64,000 nt of DNA from Rhipicephalus microplus. Taxonomy: Eukaryota > Arthropoda > Arachnida > Ixodida > Ixodidae. The stretch is from NCBI RefSeq assembly GCF_043290135.1, contig NW_027464602.1, forward strand, positions 6,665,501 to 6,729,500, written 5' to 3'. Shown here one piece after another: positions 11,748-25,221 of this stretch; the stretch's first letter is position 1; each line of letters begins with the position of its first letter. Position numbers and translations under genes: made by a program. Below the pieces are notes generated by a model that worked only from the letters and a program-made list of their open reading frames with translations, ran no database searches and was not told where the DNA came from.

Positions 11748-13534
11748 GACGTTTGCAAGCGCTTTCACATTAGATATCGCAGTTGCCGACTTGTAATGGT
11801 GAAAAACACTGCATCTCACTTAGTGACATTGTTTAATGCGGTTTTACGACGGTTCATATCTTAACCTAACCTAACATTCGTACTTGTATTGAAAAACGCT
11901 CTATTACACTGTCTCGTTCACAATTACGATATTTGCATAACCTCACAGTTTTTCACCAACTTATTGCAGTACAGAACGCTGTATCTCGCTAAATGACATT
12001 GTTCTTTAAGGTTTCACGATGCTTGCATGCGCTTTAACGAGAATATCACAATATAGAAGTTTCGCACTTGTAACGGTAGAACACGCAGTATTTGGCTTGT
12101 TCATGCCGTTTTGTGTGCATTCACATTTCACCTATCGCAGTTTAATACTCGCAATAAAACAACACTATCTCGTTAGATGACGTCGTTTTTGGTGGTTTCA
12201 CGACGCTACCTAGCTTAAACTAACATAACTCAACCTAACATAACCTTCGCACTTCTATCGTTAGAAAACGTTTTACTCGCTACTTTACATTGCTTTCTGG
12301 AACATTACGACGGTTTCAAGCGCTTTCACATTAGATATCGCAGTTCCCAACTCGTAAAGGTGAAAAACACTGCATCTCACTAAGTGACATTGTTTAATGC
12401 GGTTTTACGACGGTTGATATATCAACCTAACCTAACATTCGCACTTGTATCTAAAGACGCTCAATTACACTGTTTCGTTCACAATTACGATATTTGCTTG
12501 ACCTCACAGTTTCTCACCAACTTATTACAGTACAGAACGCTGTATCTCGCTAAATGACATCGTTCTTTAAGGTTTCACGATACTTGCATGCGCTTTACCG
12601 AGAATATCACAATATAGCAGTTTCGCACTTGTAACGGTAGAACACGCAGTATTTGGCTTATTCATGCCGTTTTGTGTGCTTTCACAACATTTCACCTATC
12701 GCAGTTTAATACTCGCAATAAAACAACACTATCTCGTTAGATGACGTCGTTTTTGGTGGTTTCACGACGCTACGTAGCTTAAACTAACATAACTCAACCT
12801 AACATAACCTTCGCACTTCTATCGTTAGAAAACGTTTTACTCGCTACTTTACATTGCTTTCTACAACATTACGACGGTTTCAAGCGCTTTCACATTAGAT
12901 ATCGCAGTTCCCAACTTGTAAAGGTGAAAAACACTGCATCTCACTAAGTGACATTGTTTAATGCGGTTTTACGACGGTGTATATCTCAACCTAACCTAAC
13001 ATTCGCACTTGTATCTAAGTACGCTCAATTACACTGTTTCGTTCACAATTACGATATTTGCTTGACCTCACAGTTTCTCACCAACTTATTACAGTACAGA
13101 ACGCTGTATCTCGCTAAATGACATCGTTCTTTAAGGTTTCACGATACTTGCATGCGCTTTAACGAGAATATCACAATAAAGCAGTTTCGCACTTGTAACG
13201 GCACAAGACGCAGTACCTGGCTAGTTCATGCCATTTTGTGTGCTTTCCCAATATTTCACCTATCGCAGTTTCGTACTCGCAATAAAACAACACTATCTCG
13301 TTAGATGACATCGTTTTTGGTGGCTTCACGACGCTACCTAGCTCAAACTAACCGAACCTTCGCACTTCTATCGTTAGAAAACGTTTTATTCGCTACTTTA
13401 CAATGTTTTCTACAAGATTACGACGGTTTCATGCGCTTTCACATTAGATATCGCAGTTCCCGACTTGTAATGGTGAAAAACACAGCATCTCACTAAGTGA
13501 CATTGTTTAATGCAGTTTTAGCGCGGTTCATATC
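11748..13534. repeat. Satellite block, lead-in plus three monomers (1787 bp)
   Basis: The lead-in has CAGTTGCCGAC and TCACTTAGTG. The first monomer carries GTCTCGTTCAC and an empty LINE target at 11926. Joints at 12412 (palindromic) and near 12974. This is the uninterrupted form of the blocks split by the LINE at 37922/40579 and 55727/58396. Confidence 0.9.
11926..11933. other. Empty paralogue of the LINE target site
   Basis: The same monomer variant, with GTCTCGTTCACAATT before the site, reads through ACGATATT into TGCATAACC with no insertion. Further empty copies with the same TCTCG marker are at 15921-15928 and 16705-16712. They give the pre-insertion state and fix the insertion limits. 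Confidence 0.85.
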
Positions 13535-13681
13535 TTAACCTAACCTAACCTTACCTAACCCAACCTAACCTAACCTAACCTAACCAAACCCACCTAACAT
13601 CCCTAACCTAACCTAACCTAACCTAACCAAACCTAACCTAACCTAACCTAACGTAACCTAACCTAACCTAACCTAACCTAA
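13535..13681. repeat. (CCTAA)n tract T9, form B
   Basis: 147 bp with CCAAACCCACCTAACATCCC. Together with the monomer end just before it, it is among the best matches to the passenger carried by the LINE. Confidence 0.91.
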
Positions 13682-14360
13682 CGACGTTTGCAAGCGCTTT
13701 CACATTAGATATCGCAGTTCCCGACTTGTAATGGTGAAAAACACTGCATCTCACTAAGTGACATTGTTTAATGCGGTTTTACGACGGTTCATATCTTAAC
13801 CTAACCTAACATTCGCACTTGCATTAAAAAACGCTCTATTACACTGTTTCGTTCACAATTAGGATATTTGCATACCCTCACAGTTTTTCACCAACTTATT
13901 GCAGTACAGAACGCTGTATCTCGCTAAATGACATCGTTCTTTAAGGTTTCACGATGCTTGCATGCGCTTTAACGAGAATATCACAACATAGCAGTTTCGC
14001 ACTTGTAACGGTACAACACGCAGTATTTGGCTTGTTCATGCCGTTTTGTGTGCTTTCACAACATTTCACCTATCGCAGTTTCGTACTCGCAATAAAACAA
14101 CACTATCTCGTTAGATGACGTTGTTTTTGGTAGTTTCACGACGCTGCCTAGCCTAAACTAACATAACTCAACCTAACATAACCTTCGCACTTCTATCGTT
14201 AGAAAACGTTTTACTCGCTACTTTACATTGCTTTCTACAACATTACGACGGTTTCAAGCGCTTTCACATTAGATATCACAGTTCCCAACTTGTAAAGGTG
14301 AAAAACACTGCATCTCACTAAGTGACATTGTTTAATGCGGTTTTACGACGGTTCATACCT
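13682..14360. repeat. Satellite block, lead-in plus one monomer
   Basis: 679 bp, near-identical to 9688-10363, with GCCTAGCCTAAAC as a private base change near 14148. Confidence 0.9.
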
Positions 14361-14953
14361 TAACCTAACGTAACCTAACCTAATCTAACCTTACCTAACC
14401 TAACCTAACCTAACCTAACCCAACCCAACCCAACCCAACCTAACCTAACCTAAGCTAACCTAACCAAACCTAACCTAACCTAACTTAACCTAACCTAACG
14501 TAACCTAACCTAACCTAACCTATTCTAACGTAACCTAACCTTACCTGACCTAACCTAACCTAACGTAACCTAACCTAACCTAACATAACCTAACGTAACC
14601 TAACCTAACCTAACCTAACCTAACGTAACCTAACCTAACCTAACCCAACCTAACCCAACCCAACCCAACCCAACAACACCCAACCCAACAACACCCAACC
14701 CAACCTAACCTAACCTAACCTTACCTAACCTAACCAAATTATCCTTACCTAACCTAACCTAACCTAACGTAACCTAACCTAACCTAACCTAACGTAACCT
14801 AACCTAACCTAACGTAACCTAACCTAACCTAACCTAACCTAACCTAACCTAACCTAACCTAACCCAACTCAACCCAACCTAACCTAATCTAACCTAACCT
14901 AACCTAACCTAACCTAACCTAACAAAACCTAACCTAACCTAACCTAACCTAAC
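14361..14953. repeat. (CCTAA)n tract T10, form L with doubled AACAACACCC
   Basis: 593 bp. Same sub-class as T7 but with a few more perfect units before CCCAACTCAACCC and a private CCTAATCTAACC near the left end. Confidence 0.92.
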
Positions 14954-15627
14954 GACGTTTGCAAGCGCTTTCACATTAGATATCGCAGTTCCCGACTTGG
15001 AATGGTGAAAAACACTGCATCTCACTAAGTGACATTGTTTAATGCGGTTTTACGACGGTTCATATCTTAACCTAACCTAACATTCGTACTTGTATTGAAA
15101 AACGCTCTATTACACTGTTTCGTTCACAATTACGATATTTGCATAACCTCAACGTTGTGCACCAACTTATTGCAGTACAGAACGCTGTATCTCGCTAAAT
15201 GACATTGTTCTTTAAGGTTTCACGATGCTTGCATGCGCTTTAACGAGAATATCACAATATAGCAGTTTCGCACTTGTAACGGTAGAACACGCAGTATTTG
15301 GCTTGTTCATGCCGTTGTGTGTGCATTCACATTTCACCTATCGCAGTTTAATACTCGCAATAAAACAACACTATCTCGTTAGATGACGTCGTTTTTGGTG
15401 GTTTCACGACGCTACCTAGCTTAAACTAACATAACTCAACCTAACATAACCTTCGCACTTCTATCGTTAGAAAACGTTTTACTCGCTACTTTACATTGCT
15501 TTCTGGAACATTACGACGGTTTCAAGCGCTTTCACATTAGATACCGCAGTTCCCAACTCGTAAAGGTGAAAAACACTGCATCTCACTAAGTGACATTGTC
15601 TAATGCGGTTTTACGACGGTTCATACC
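14954..15627. repeat. Satellite block, lead-in plus one monomer
   Basis: 674 bp, copy of 10954-11627 with the AACGTTGTGC cluster. Private changes include GCCGTTGTGTG near 15312 and GATACCGCAG near 15541. Confidence 0.9.
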
Positions 15628-15742
15628 TTAACCTAACGTAACCTAACCTAACCTAACCCAACCTAACCTAACATAACCTAACCTAACCTAACCTAACCAA
15701 ACCTAACCTAACGTAACCTAACCTAACCTAACCTAACCTAAC
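15628..15742. repeat. (CCTAA)n tract T11, form A
   Basis: 115 bp. With the following single monomer it forms a 789-bp module repeated from 16417 on. Confidence 0.91.
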
Positions 15743-16416
15743 GACGTTTGCAAGCGCTTTCACATTAGATATCGCAGTTGCCGACTTGTAATGGTGAAAA
15801 ACACTGCATCTCACTTAGTGACATTGTTTAATGCGGTTTTACGACGGTTCATATCTTAACCTAACCTAACATTCGTACTTGTATTGAAAAACGCTCTATT
15901 ACACTGTCTCGTTCACAATTACGATATTTGCATAACCTCACAGTTTTTCACCAACTTATTGCAGTACAGAACGCTGTATCTCGCTAAATGACATTGTTCT
16001 TTAAGGTTTCACGATGCTTGCATGCGCTTTAACGAGAATATCACAATATAGCAGTTTCGCACTTGTAACGGTAGAACACGCAGTATTTGGCTTGTTCATG
16101 CCGTTTTGTGTGCATTCACATTTCACCTATCGCAGTTTAATACTCGCAATAAAACAACACTATCTCGTTAGATGACGTCGTTTTTGGTGGTTTCACGACG
16201 CTACCTAGCTTAAACTAACATAACTCAACCTAACATAACCTTCGCACTTCTATCGTTAGAAAACGTTTTACTCGCTACTTTACATTGCTTTCTGGAACAT
16301 TACGACGGTTTCAAGCGCTTTCACATTAGATATCGCAGTTCCCAACTCGTAAAGGTGAAAAACACTGCATCTCACTAAGTGACATTGTTTAATGCGGTTT
16401 TACGACGGTTCATACC
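15743..16416. repeat. Satellite block, lead-in plus one monomer
   Basis: 674 bp combining the CAGTTGCCGAC lead-in and GTCTCG monomer head (as at 11748) with the GGAACATT monomer end (as at 10954). It is therefore a junction block of the 789-bp duplication. Empty LINE target at 15921. Confidence 0.88.
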
Positions 16417-16527
16417 TTAACCTAACGTAACCTAACCTAACCTAACCCAACCTAACCTAACATAACCTAACCTAACCTAACCTAACCAAACCTAACCTAA
16501 CGTAACCTAACCTAACCTAACCTAACG
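16417..16527. repeat. (CCTAA)n tract T12, form A, shortest full-order copy
   Basis: 111 bp. All five variant units remain; only perfect CCTAA units have been lost. Confidence 0.91.
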
Positions 16528-17738
16528 ACGTTTGCAAGCGCTTTCACATTAGATATCGCAGTTGCCGACTTGTAATGGTGAAAAACACTGCATCTCACTT
16601 AGTGACATTGTTTAATGCGGTTTTACGACGGTTCATATCTTAACCTAACCTAACATTCGTACTTGTATTGAAAAACGCTCTATTACACTGTCTCGTTCAC
16701 AATTACGATATTTGCATAACCTCACAGTTTTTCACCAACTTATTGCAGTACAGAACGCTGTATCTCGCTAAATGACATTGTTCTTTAAGGTTTCACGATG
16801 CTTGCATGCGCTTTAACGAGAATATCACAATAAAGCAGTTTCGCACTTGTAACGGCACAAGACGCAGTATCTGGCTAGTTCATGCCATTTTGTGTGCTTT
16901 CCCAATATTTCACCTATCGCAGTTTCGTACTCGCAATAAAACAACACTATCTCGTTAGATGACATCGTTTTTGGTGGTTTCACGACGCTACCTAGCTCAA
17001 ACTAACCGAACTTTCGCACTTCTATCGTTACAAAACGTTTTATTCGCTACTTTACAATGTTTTCTACAAGATTACGACGGTTTCATGCGCTTTCACATTA
17101 GATATCGCAGTTCCCGACTTGTAATGTTGAAAAACGCTACATCTCACTAAGTGACGTTGTTTAATGCGGTTTTACGATGGTTGATATGTCAACCTAACCT
17201 AACATTCGCACTTGTATCTAAAGACGCTCAATTACACTGTTTCGTTCACAATTACGATATTTGCTTGACCTCACAGTTTCTCACCAACTTATTACAGTAC
17301 AGAACGCTGTATCTCGCTAAATGACATCGTTCTTTAAGGTTTCACGATACTTGCATGCGCTTTACCGAGAATGTCACAACATAGCAGTTTCGCACTTGTA
17401 ACGGTACAACACGCAGTATTTGGCTTGTTCATGCCGTTTTGTGTGCTTTCACAACATTTCACCTATCGCAGTTTCGTACTCGCAATAAAACAACACTATC
17501 TCGTTAGATGACATCGTTTTTGGTGGTTTCACGACGCTACCTAGCTCAAACTAACCGAACCTTCGCACTTCTATCGTTAGAAAACGTTTTATTCGCTACT
17601 TTACAATGTTTTCTACAAGATTACGACGGTTTCATGCGCTTTCACATTAGATATCGCAGTTCCCGACTTGTAATGGTGAAAAACACAGCATCTCACTAAG
17701 TGACATTGTTTAATGCGGTTTTAGCGCGGTTCATATCT
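16528..17738. repeat. Satellite block, lead-in plus two monomers, with monomer switch
   Basis: 1211 bp. The first monomer begins as the GTCTCG variant and changes to the CACAATAAAG / ACGGCACAAG variant near 16830. Both monomers keep the 63-codon frame open (16959 and 17508, 549 bp apart), the only tandem pair of that variant here. Confidence 0.87.
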
Positions 17739-17898
17739 TAACCTAACCCAACCTTACCTAACCCAACCTAACCTAACCTAACCTAACCAAACCTTACCTA
17801 ACATAACCTAACCTAACCTAACCTAACCAAACCTAACCTGACCTAACCTAACGTAACCTAACCTAACCTAACCTAACCAAACCTAACCTAACCTAACG
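17739..17898. repeat. (CCTAA)n tract T13, atypical form B
   Basis: The left joint is TGCGGTTTTAGCGCGG instead of TGCAG; the ATCCC irregularity is replaced by ATAACC, CCTGACC is present and an extra CCAAAC lies near the right end. It is the most divergent B tract. Confidence 0.88.
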
Positions 17899-18572
17899 AC
17901 GTTTGCAAGCGCTTTCACATTAGATATCGCAGTTCCCGACTTGTAATGGTGAAAAACACTGCATCTCACTAAGTGACATTGTTTAATGCGGTTTTACGAC
18001 GGTTCATATCTTAACCTGACCTAACATTCGCACTTGTATTAAAAAACGCTCTATTACACTGTTTCGTTCACAATTAGGATATTTGCATAACCTCACAGTT
18101 TTTCACCAATTTATTGCAGTACAGAACGCTGTATCTCGCTAAATGACATCGTTCTTTAAGGTTTCACGATGCTTGCATGCGCTTTACGAGAATATCACAA
18201 CATAGCAGTTTCGCACTTGTAACGGTACAACACGCAGTATTTGGCTTGTTCATGCCGTTTTGTGTGCTTTCACAACATTTCACCTATCGCAGTTTCGTAC
18301 TCGCAATAAAACAACACTATCTCGTTAGATGACGTTGTTTTTGGTAGTTGCACGACGCTACCTAGCTTGAACTAACATAACTCAACCTAACATAACCTTC
18401 GCACTTCTATCGTTAGAAAACGTTTTACTCGCTACTTTACATTGCTTTCTACAACATTATGACGGTTTCAAGCGCTTTCACATTAGATATCACAGTTCCC
18501 AACTTGTAAAGGTGAAAAACACTGCATCTCACTAAGTGACATTGTTTAATGCGGTTTTACGACAGTTCATAC
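17899..18572. repeat. Satellite block, lead-in plus one monomer
   Basis: 674 bp. From 17998 the monomer matches position 1 and 21234, including the shortened GCGCTTTACGAG. It ends GACAGTTCATACC. Confidence 0.9.
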
Positions 18573-18709
18573 CTTAACCTAACGTAACCTAACCTAACCT
18601 AACCCAACCTAACCTAACATAACCTAACCTAACCTAACCTAACCTAACCTAACCAAACCTAACCTAACGTAACCTAACCTAACCTAACCTAACCTAACCT
18701 AACCTAACG
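18573..18709. repeat. (CCTAA)n tract T14, form A
   Basis: 137 bp, the longest A tract, with two extra perfect units before CCAAAC. Confidence 0.92.
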
Positions 18710-19944
18710 ACGTTTGCAAGCGCTTTCACATTAGATATCGCAGTTCCCGACTTGTAATGGTGAAAAACACTGCATCTCACTAAGTGACATTGTTTAATGC
18801 GGTTTTACGACCGTTCATATCTTAACCTAACCTAACATTCGTACTTGTATTGAAAAACGCTCTATTCCACTGTTTCGTTCACAATTACGATATTTGCTCG
18901 ACCTCACAGTTTCTCACCAACTTATTACAGTACAGAACGCTGTATCTCGCTAAATGACATCGTTCTTTTAGGTTTCACGATACTTGCATGCGCTTTACCG
19001 AGAATGTCACAACATAGCAGTTTCGCACTTGTAACGGTACAACACGCAGTATTTGGCTTGTTCATGCCGTTTTGTGTGCTTTCACAACATTTTACCTATC
19101 GCAGTTTCGTACTCGCAATAAAACAACACTATCTCGTTAGATGACGTTCTTTTTGGTGGTCTCACGACGCTACATAGCTTAAACTAACATAACTCAAGCT
19201 TACCTTCGCACTTCTATCGTTAGAAAACGTTTTACTCGCAACCTTACAATGTTTTCTACAAGATTACGACGGTTTCATGCGCTTTCACATTAGATATCGT
19301 AGTTCCCGACTTGTAATGTTGAAAAACACTACATCTCACTAAGTGACATTGTTTAATGCGGTTTTACGACGGTTGATATCTCAACCTAACCTAACATTCG
19401 CACTTGTATCTAAATACGCTCAATTACACTGTTTCGTTCACAATTACGATATTTGCTTGACCTCACAGTTTCTCACCAACTTATTACAGTACAGAACGCT
19501 GTATCTCGCTAAATGACATCGTTCTTTAAGGTTTCAAGATACTTGCATGCGCTTCAACGAGAATATCACAACATAGCAGTTTCGCACTTGTAACGGTACA
19601 ACACGCAGTATTTGGCTTGTTCATGCCGTTTTGTGTGCTTTCACAACATTTCACCTATCGCAGTTTCGTACTCGCAATTAAACAACACTATCTCGTTAGA
19701 TGACGTTGTTTTTGGTAGTTTCACGACGCTACCCAGCTTAAACTAACATAACTCAACCTAACATAACCTTCGCACTTCTATCGTTAGAAAACGTTTTACT
19801 CGCTACTTTACATTGCTTTCTACAACATTACGACGGTTTCAAGCGCTTTCCCATTAGATATCACAGTTCCCAACTTGTAAAGGTGAAAAACACTGCATCT
19901 CACTAAGTGACATTGTTTAATGCGGTTTTACGACGGTTCATACC
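18710..19944. repeat. Satellite block, lead-in plus two monomers
   Basis: 1235 bp with private TTTGCTCGACC near 18893, CTCAAGCTTACC near 19192 and CGCAATTAAAC near 19672. All three recur at 43833 and 61657. Confidence 0.9.
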
Positions 19945-20581
19945 TTAACCTAACGTAACCTAACCTAACCTAACCTAACCTTACCTAACCTAACCTAACC
20001 TAACCTAACCAACCCAACCCAACCTAACCTAACCTAACCTAACCTAAACTAACCTAACCCAACCTAACCTAACCCAACCTAACCCAACCTAACCCAACCC
20101 AACCCAACCTAACCTAACCAAAGCTAACCTAACCTAACCTAACCAAACCTAACCTAACCTAACTTAACCTAACCTAACGTAACCTAACCTAACCTAACCT
20201 ATTCTAACGTAACCTAACCTAACCTGACCTAACCTAACCTAACGTAACCTAACCTAACCTAACATAACCTAACGTAACCTAACCTAACCTAACGTAACCT
20301 AACCTAACCTAACCCAACCTAACCCAACCCAACCCAACCCAACAACACCCAACCCAACCTAACCTAACCTAACCAAATTATCCTTACCTAACCTAACCTA
20401 ACCTAACGTAACCTAACCTAACCTAACCTAACGTAACCTAACCTAACCTAACCTAACCTAACCCAACCTAACCTAACCTAACCTAACCTAACCCAACTCA
20501 ACCCAACCTAACCTAATCTAACCTAACCTAACCTAACCTAACCTAACCTAACCAAACCTAACCTAACCTAACCTAACCTAA
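19945..20581. repeat. (CCTAA)n tract T15, form L
   Basis: 637 bp with the three landmarks near 20200, 20341 and 20374. CTAATCTAACC near the right end is shared with T32 and T44. Confidence 0.93.
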
Positions 20582-21816
20582 CGACGGTTGCAAGCGCTTT
20601 CACATTAGATATCGCAGTTCCCCACTTTTAATGGTGAAAAACACTGCATCTCACTAATTGACATTGTTTAATGCGGTTTTACGACGGTTCATATCTTAAC
20701 CTAACCTAACATTCGCACTTGTATCTAAAAACGCTCTATTACACTGTTTTGTTCACAATTACAATATTTGCATAACCTGACAGTTTTTCACCAACTTATT
20801 GCAGTACAGAACGCTGTATCTCGCTAAATGACATTGTTCTTTAAGGTTTCACGATGCTTGCATGCGCTTTAACGAGAATATCACAATATAGCAGTTTCGC
20901 ACTTGTAACGGTAGAACACGCAGTATTTGGCTTGTTCATGCCGTTTTGTGTGCTTTCACAACATTTCACCTATCGCAGTTTAATACTCGCTATAAAACAA
21001 CACTATCTCGTTAGATGACGTCGTTTTTGGTAGTTTCACGACGCTACCTAGCTTAAACTAACCTAACCTAACCTAACCTTCGCACTTCTATCGTTAGAAA
21101 ACGTTTTACTCGCAACTTTACAATGTTTTCTACAAGATTACGACGGTTTCATGCGCTTTCACATTAGATATCGTAGTTCCCGACTTGTAATGTTGAAAAA
21201 CACTACATATCACTAAGTGACATTGTTTAATGCGGTTTTACGACGGTTCATATCTTAACCTAACCTAACATTCGCACTTGTATTAAAAAACGCTCTATTA
21301 CACTGTTTCGTTCACAATTAGGATATTTGCATAACCTCACAGTTTTTCACCAACTTATTGCAGTACAGAACGCTGTATCTCGCTAAATGACATCGTTCTT
21401 TAAGGTTTCACGATGCTTGCATGCGCTTTACGAGAATATCACAACATAGCAGTTTCGCACTTGTAACGGTACAACACGCAGTATTTGGCTTGTTCATGCC
21501 GTTTTGTGTGCTTTCACAACATTTCACCTATCGCAGTTTCGTACTCGCAATAAAACAACACTATCTCGTTAGATGACGTTGTTTTTGGTAGTTGCACGAC
21601 GCTACCTAGCTTAAACTAACATAACTCAACCTAACATAACCTTCGCACTTCTATCGTTAGAAAACGTTTTACTCGCTACTTTACATTGCTTTCTACAACA
21701 TTATGACGGTTTCAAGCGCTTTCACATTAGATATCACAGTTCCCAACTTGTAAAGGTGAAAAACACTGCATCTCACTAAGTGACATTGTTTAATGCGGTT
21801 TTACGACAGTTCATAC
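20582..21816. repeat. Satellite block, lead-in plus two monomers
   Basis: 1235 bp. The first monomer has ACTCGCTATAAAAC and three extra CCTAA units near 21060. The second, from 21234, matches the window start and 46374. Confidence 0.9.
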
Positions 21817-21947
21817 CTTAACTAACGTAACCTAACCTAACCTAACCCAACCTAACCTAACATAACCTAACCTAACCTAACCTAACCTAACCTAACCAAA
21901 CCTAACCTAACGTAACCTAACCTAACCTAACCTAACCTAACCTAACG
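21817..21947. repeat. (CCTAA)n tract T16, form A
   Basis: 131 bp. The first unit has lost one C (CCTTAACTAACG), a private change not seen in the equivalent tract T33. Confidence 0.91.
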
Positions 21948-23182
21948 ACGTTTGCAAGCGCTTTCACATTAGATATCGCAGTTCCCGACTTGTAATGGTG
22001 AAAAACACTGCATCTCACTAAGTGACATTGTTTAATGCGGTTTTACGACCGTTCATATCTTGACCTAACCTAACATTCGTACTTGTATTGAAAAACGCTC
22101 TATTCCACTGTTTCGTTCACAATTACGATATTTGCTTGACCTCACAGTTTCTCACCAACTTATTACAGTACAGAACGCTGTATCTCGCTAAATGACATCG
22201 TTCTTTTAGGTTTCACGATACTTGCATGCGCTTTACCGAGAATGTCACAACATAGCAGTTTCGCACTTGTAACGGTACAACACGCAGTATTTGGCTTGTT
22301 CATGCCGTTTTGTGTGCTTTCACAACATTTTACCTATCGCAGTTTCGTACTCGCAATAAAACAACACTATCTCGTTAGATGACGTTCTTTTTGGTGGTCT
22401 CACGACGCTACATAGCTTAAACTAACATAACTCAAGCTAACCTTCGCACTTCTATCGTTAGAAAACGTTTTACTCGCAACTTTACAATGTTTTCTACAAG
22501 ATTACGACGGTTTCATGCGCTTTCACATTAGATATCGTAGTTCCCGACTTGTAATGTTGAAAAACACTACATCTCACTAAGTGACATTGTTTAATGCGGT
22601 TTTACGACGGTTGATATCTCAACCTAACCTAACATTCGCACTTGTATCTAAATACGCTCAATAACACTGTTTCGTTCACAATTACGATATTTGCTTGACC
22701 TCACAGTTTCTCACCAACTTATTACAGTACAGAACGCTGTATCTCGCTAAATGACATCGTTCTTTAAGGTTTCAAGATACTTGCATGCGCTTCAAGGAGA
22801 ATATCACAACATAGCAGTTTCGCACTTGTAACGGTACAACACGCAGTATTTGGCTTGTTCATGCCGTTTTGTGTGCTTTCACAACATTTCACCTATCGCA
22901 GTTTCGTACTCGCAATAAAACAACACTATCTCGTTAGATGACGTTGTTTTTGGTAGTTTCACGACGCTACCTAGCTTAAACTAACATAACTCAACCTAAC
23001 ATAACCTTCGCACTTCTATCGTTAGAAAACGTTTTACTCGCTACTTTACATTGCTTTCTACAACATTACGACGGTTTCAAGCGCTTTCCCATTAGATATC
23101 ACAGTTCCCAACTTGTAAAGGTGAAAAACACTGCATCTCACTAAGTGACATTGTTTAATGCGGTTTTACGACGGTTCATACC
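21948..23182. repeat. Satellite block, lead-in plus two monomers
   Basis: 1235 bp. It shares GCTTCAAGGAGAATATC with 1559 and 47930 and has a private TCTTGACC at its first joint. Confidence 0.9.
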
Positions 23183-23855
23183 TTAACCTAACGTAACCTA
23201 ACCTAACCTAACCTAACCTTACCTAACCTAACCTAACCTAACCTAACCAACCCAACCCAACCTAACCTAACCTAACCTAACCTAAACTAACCTAACCCAA
23301 CCTAACCTAACCTAACCTAACCTAACCCAACCTAACCCAACCCAACCCAACCTAACCTAACCTAACCTAACCTAACCCAACCTAACCCAACCCAACCCAA
23401 CCTAACCTAACCAAAGCTAACCTAACCTAACCTAACCAAACCTAACCTAACCCAACTTAACCTAACCTAACGTAACCTAACCTAACCTAACCTATTCTAA
23501 CGTAACCTAACCTAACCTGACCTAACCTAACCTAACGTAACCTAACCTAACCTAACATAACCTAACGTAACCTAACCTAACCTAACGTAACCTAACCTAA
23601 CCTAACCCAACCTAACCCAACCCAACCCAACAACACCCAACCCAACCTAACCTAACCTAACCAAATTATCCTTACCTAACCTAACCTAACCTAACGTAAC
23701 CTAACCTAACCTAACCTAACGTAACCTGACCTAACCTAACCTAACCTAACCCAACCTAACCTAACCTAACCTAACCTAACCCAACTCAACCCAACCTAAC
23801 CTAACCTAACCTAACCTAACCTAACCAAACCTAACCTAACCTAACCTAACCTAAC
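23183..23855. repeat. (CCTAA)n tract T17, form L with 50-bp internal duplication
   Basis: At 673 bp the longest tract. A run of CCCAAC-rich units at 23326-23350 is repeated 50 bp later (23376-23400), an exact ten-unit tandem duplication absent from T2, T15 and T34. Confidence 0.92.
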
Positions 23856-25091
23856 GACGGTTGCAAGCGCTTTCACATTAGATATCGCAGTTCCCCACTT
23901 TTAATGGTGAAAAACACTGCATCTCACTAATTGACATTGTTTAATGCGGTTTTACGACGGTTCATATCTTAACCTAACCTAACATTCGCACTTGTATCTA
24001 AAAACGCTCTATTACACTGTTTTGTTCACAATTACGATATTTGCATAACCTGACAGTTTTTCACCAACTTATTGCAGTACAGAACGCTGTATCTCGCTAA
24101 ATGACATTGTTCTTTAAGGTTTCACGATGCTTGCATGCGCTTTAACGAGAATATCACAATATAGCAGTTTCGCACTTGTAACGGTAGAACACGCAGTATT
24201 TGGCTTGTTCATGCCGTTTTGTGTGCTTTCACAACATTTCACCTATCGCAGTTTAATACTCGCTATAAAACAACACTATCTCGTTAGATGACGTCGTTTT
24301 TGGTAGTTTCACGACGCTACCTAGCTTAAACTAACCTAACCTAACCTAACCTTCGCACTTCTATCGTTAGAAAACGTTTTACTCGCAACTTTACAATGTT
24401 TTCTACAAGATTACGACGGTTTCATGCGCTTTCACATTAGATATCGTAGTTCCCGACTTGTAATGTTGAAAAACACTACATATCACTAAGTGACATTGTT
24501 TAATGCGGTTTTACGACGGTTGATATATCAACCTAACCTAACATTCGCACTTGTATCTAAAGACGCTCAATTACACTGTTTCGTTCACAATTACGATATT
24601 TGCTTGACCTCACAGTTTCTCACCAACTTATTACAGTACAGAACGCTGTATCTCGCTAAATGACATCGTTCTTTAAGGTTTCACGATACTTGCATGCGCT
24701 TTACCGAGAATATTACAATATAGCAGTTTCGCACTTGTAACGGTAGAACACGCAGTATTTGGCTTGTTCATGCCGTTTTGTGTGCTTTCACAACATTTCA
24801 CCTATCGCAGTTTAATACTCGCAATAAAACAACACTATCTCGTTAGATGACGTCGTTTTTGGTGGTTTCACGACGCTACGTAGCTTAAACTAACATAACT
24901 CAACCTAACATAACCTTCGCACTTCTATCGTTAGAAAACGTTTTACTCGCTACTTTACATTGCTTTCTACAACATTACGACGGTTTCAAGCGCTTTCACA
25001 TTAGATATCGCAGTTCCCAACTTGTAAAGGTGAAAAACACTGCATCTCACTAAGTGACATTGTTTAATGCGGTTTTACGACGGTTCATACC
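23856..25091. repeat. Satellite block, lead-in plus two monomers
   Basis: 1236 bp, relative of 2574-3810. Palindromic joint GGTTGATATATCAACC near 24518, and GAGAATATTAC in the second monomer. Confidence 0.9.
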
Positions 25092-25221
25092 TTAACCTAA
25101 CGTAACCTAACCTAACCTAACCCAACCTAACCTAACATAACCTAACCTAACCTAACCTAACCTAACCAAACCTAACCTAACGTAACCTAACGTAACCTAA
25201 CCTAACCTAACCTAACCTAAC
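25092..25221. repeat. (CCTAA)n tract T18, form A
   Basis: 130 bp. One CCTAA near the right end has become a second adjacent GTAAC unit (ACGTAACCTAACGTAACC), a private change. Confidence 0.91.

Larger units (their letters stand above)
9535..13534. repeat. 4.00-kb higher-order repeat (B + 1-mer + L + 1-mer + A + 3-mer), copy 1
   Basis: Six modules of 153, 676, 590, 674, 120 and 1787 bp. The next unit begins exactly 4000 bp later. This is the uninterrupted version of the unit that carries the LINE at 38109. Confidence 0.87.
13535..17738. repeat. 4.0-kb higher-order repeat, copy 2, rearranged at its right end
   Basis: The first five modules match copy 1, but the A tract plus single monomer (789 bp) is repeated as T11 and T12. 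The closing trimer is replaced by a dimer made of switched monomers (16528-17738). Confidence 0.82.
18573..25091. repeat. Tandem pair of 3.24-kb higher-order repeats
   Basis: A-form tracts start at 18573 and 21817 (3244 bp apart) and L-form tracts at 19945 and 23183 (3238 bp apart). The units differ by the length of the L tract, which carries a 50-bp duplication in the second, and by monomer variants at the end of the second dimer. Confidence 0.87.
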
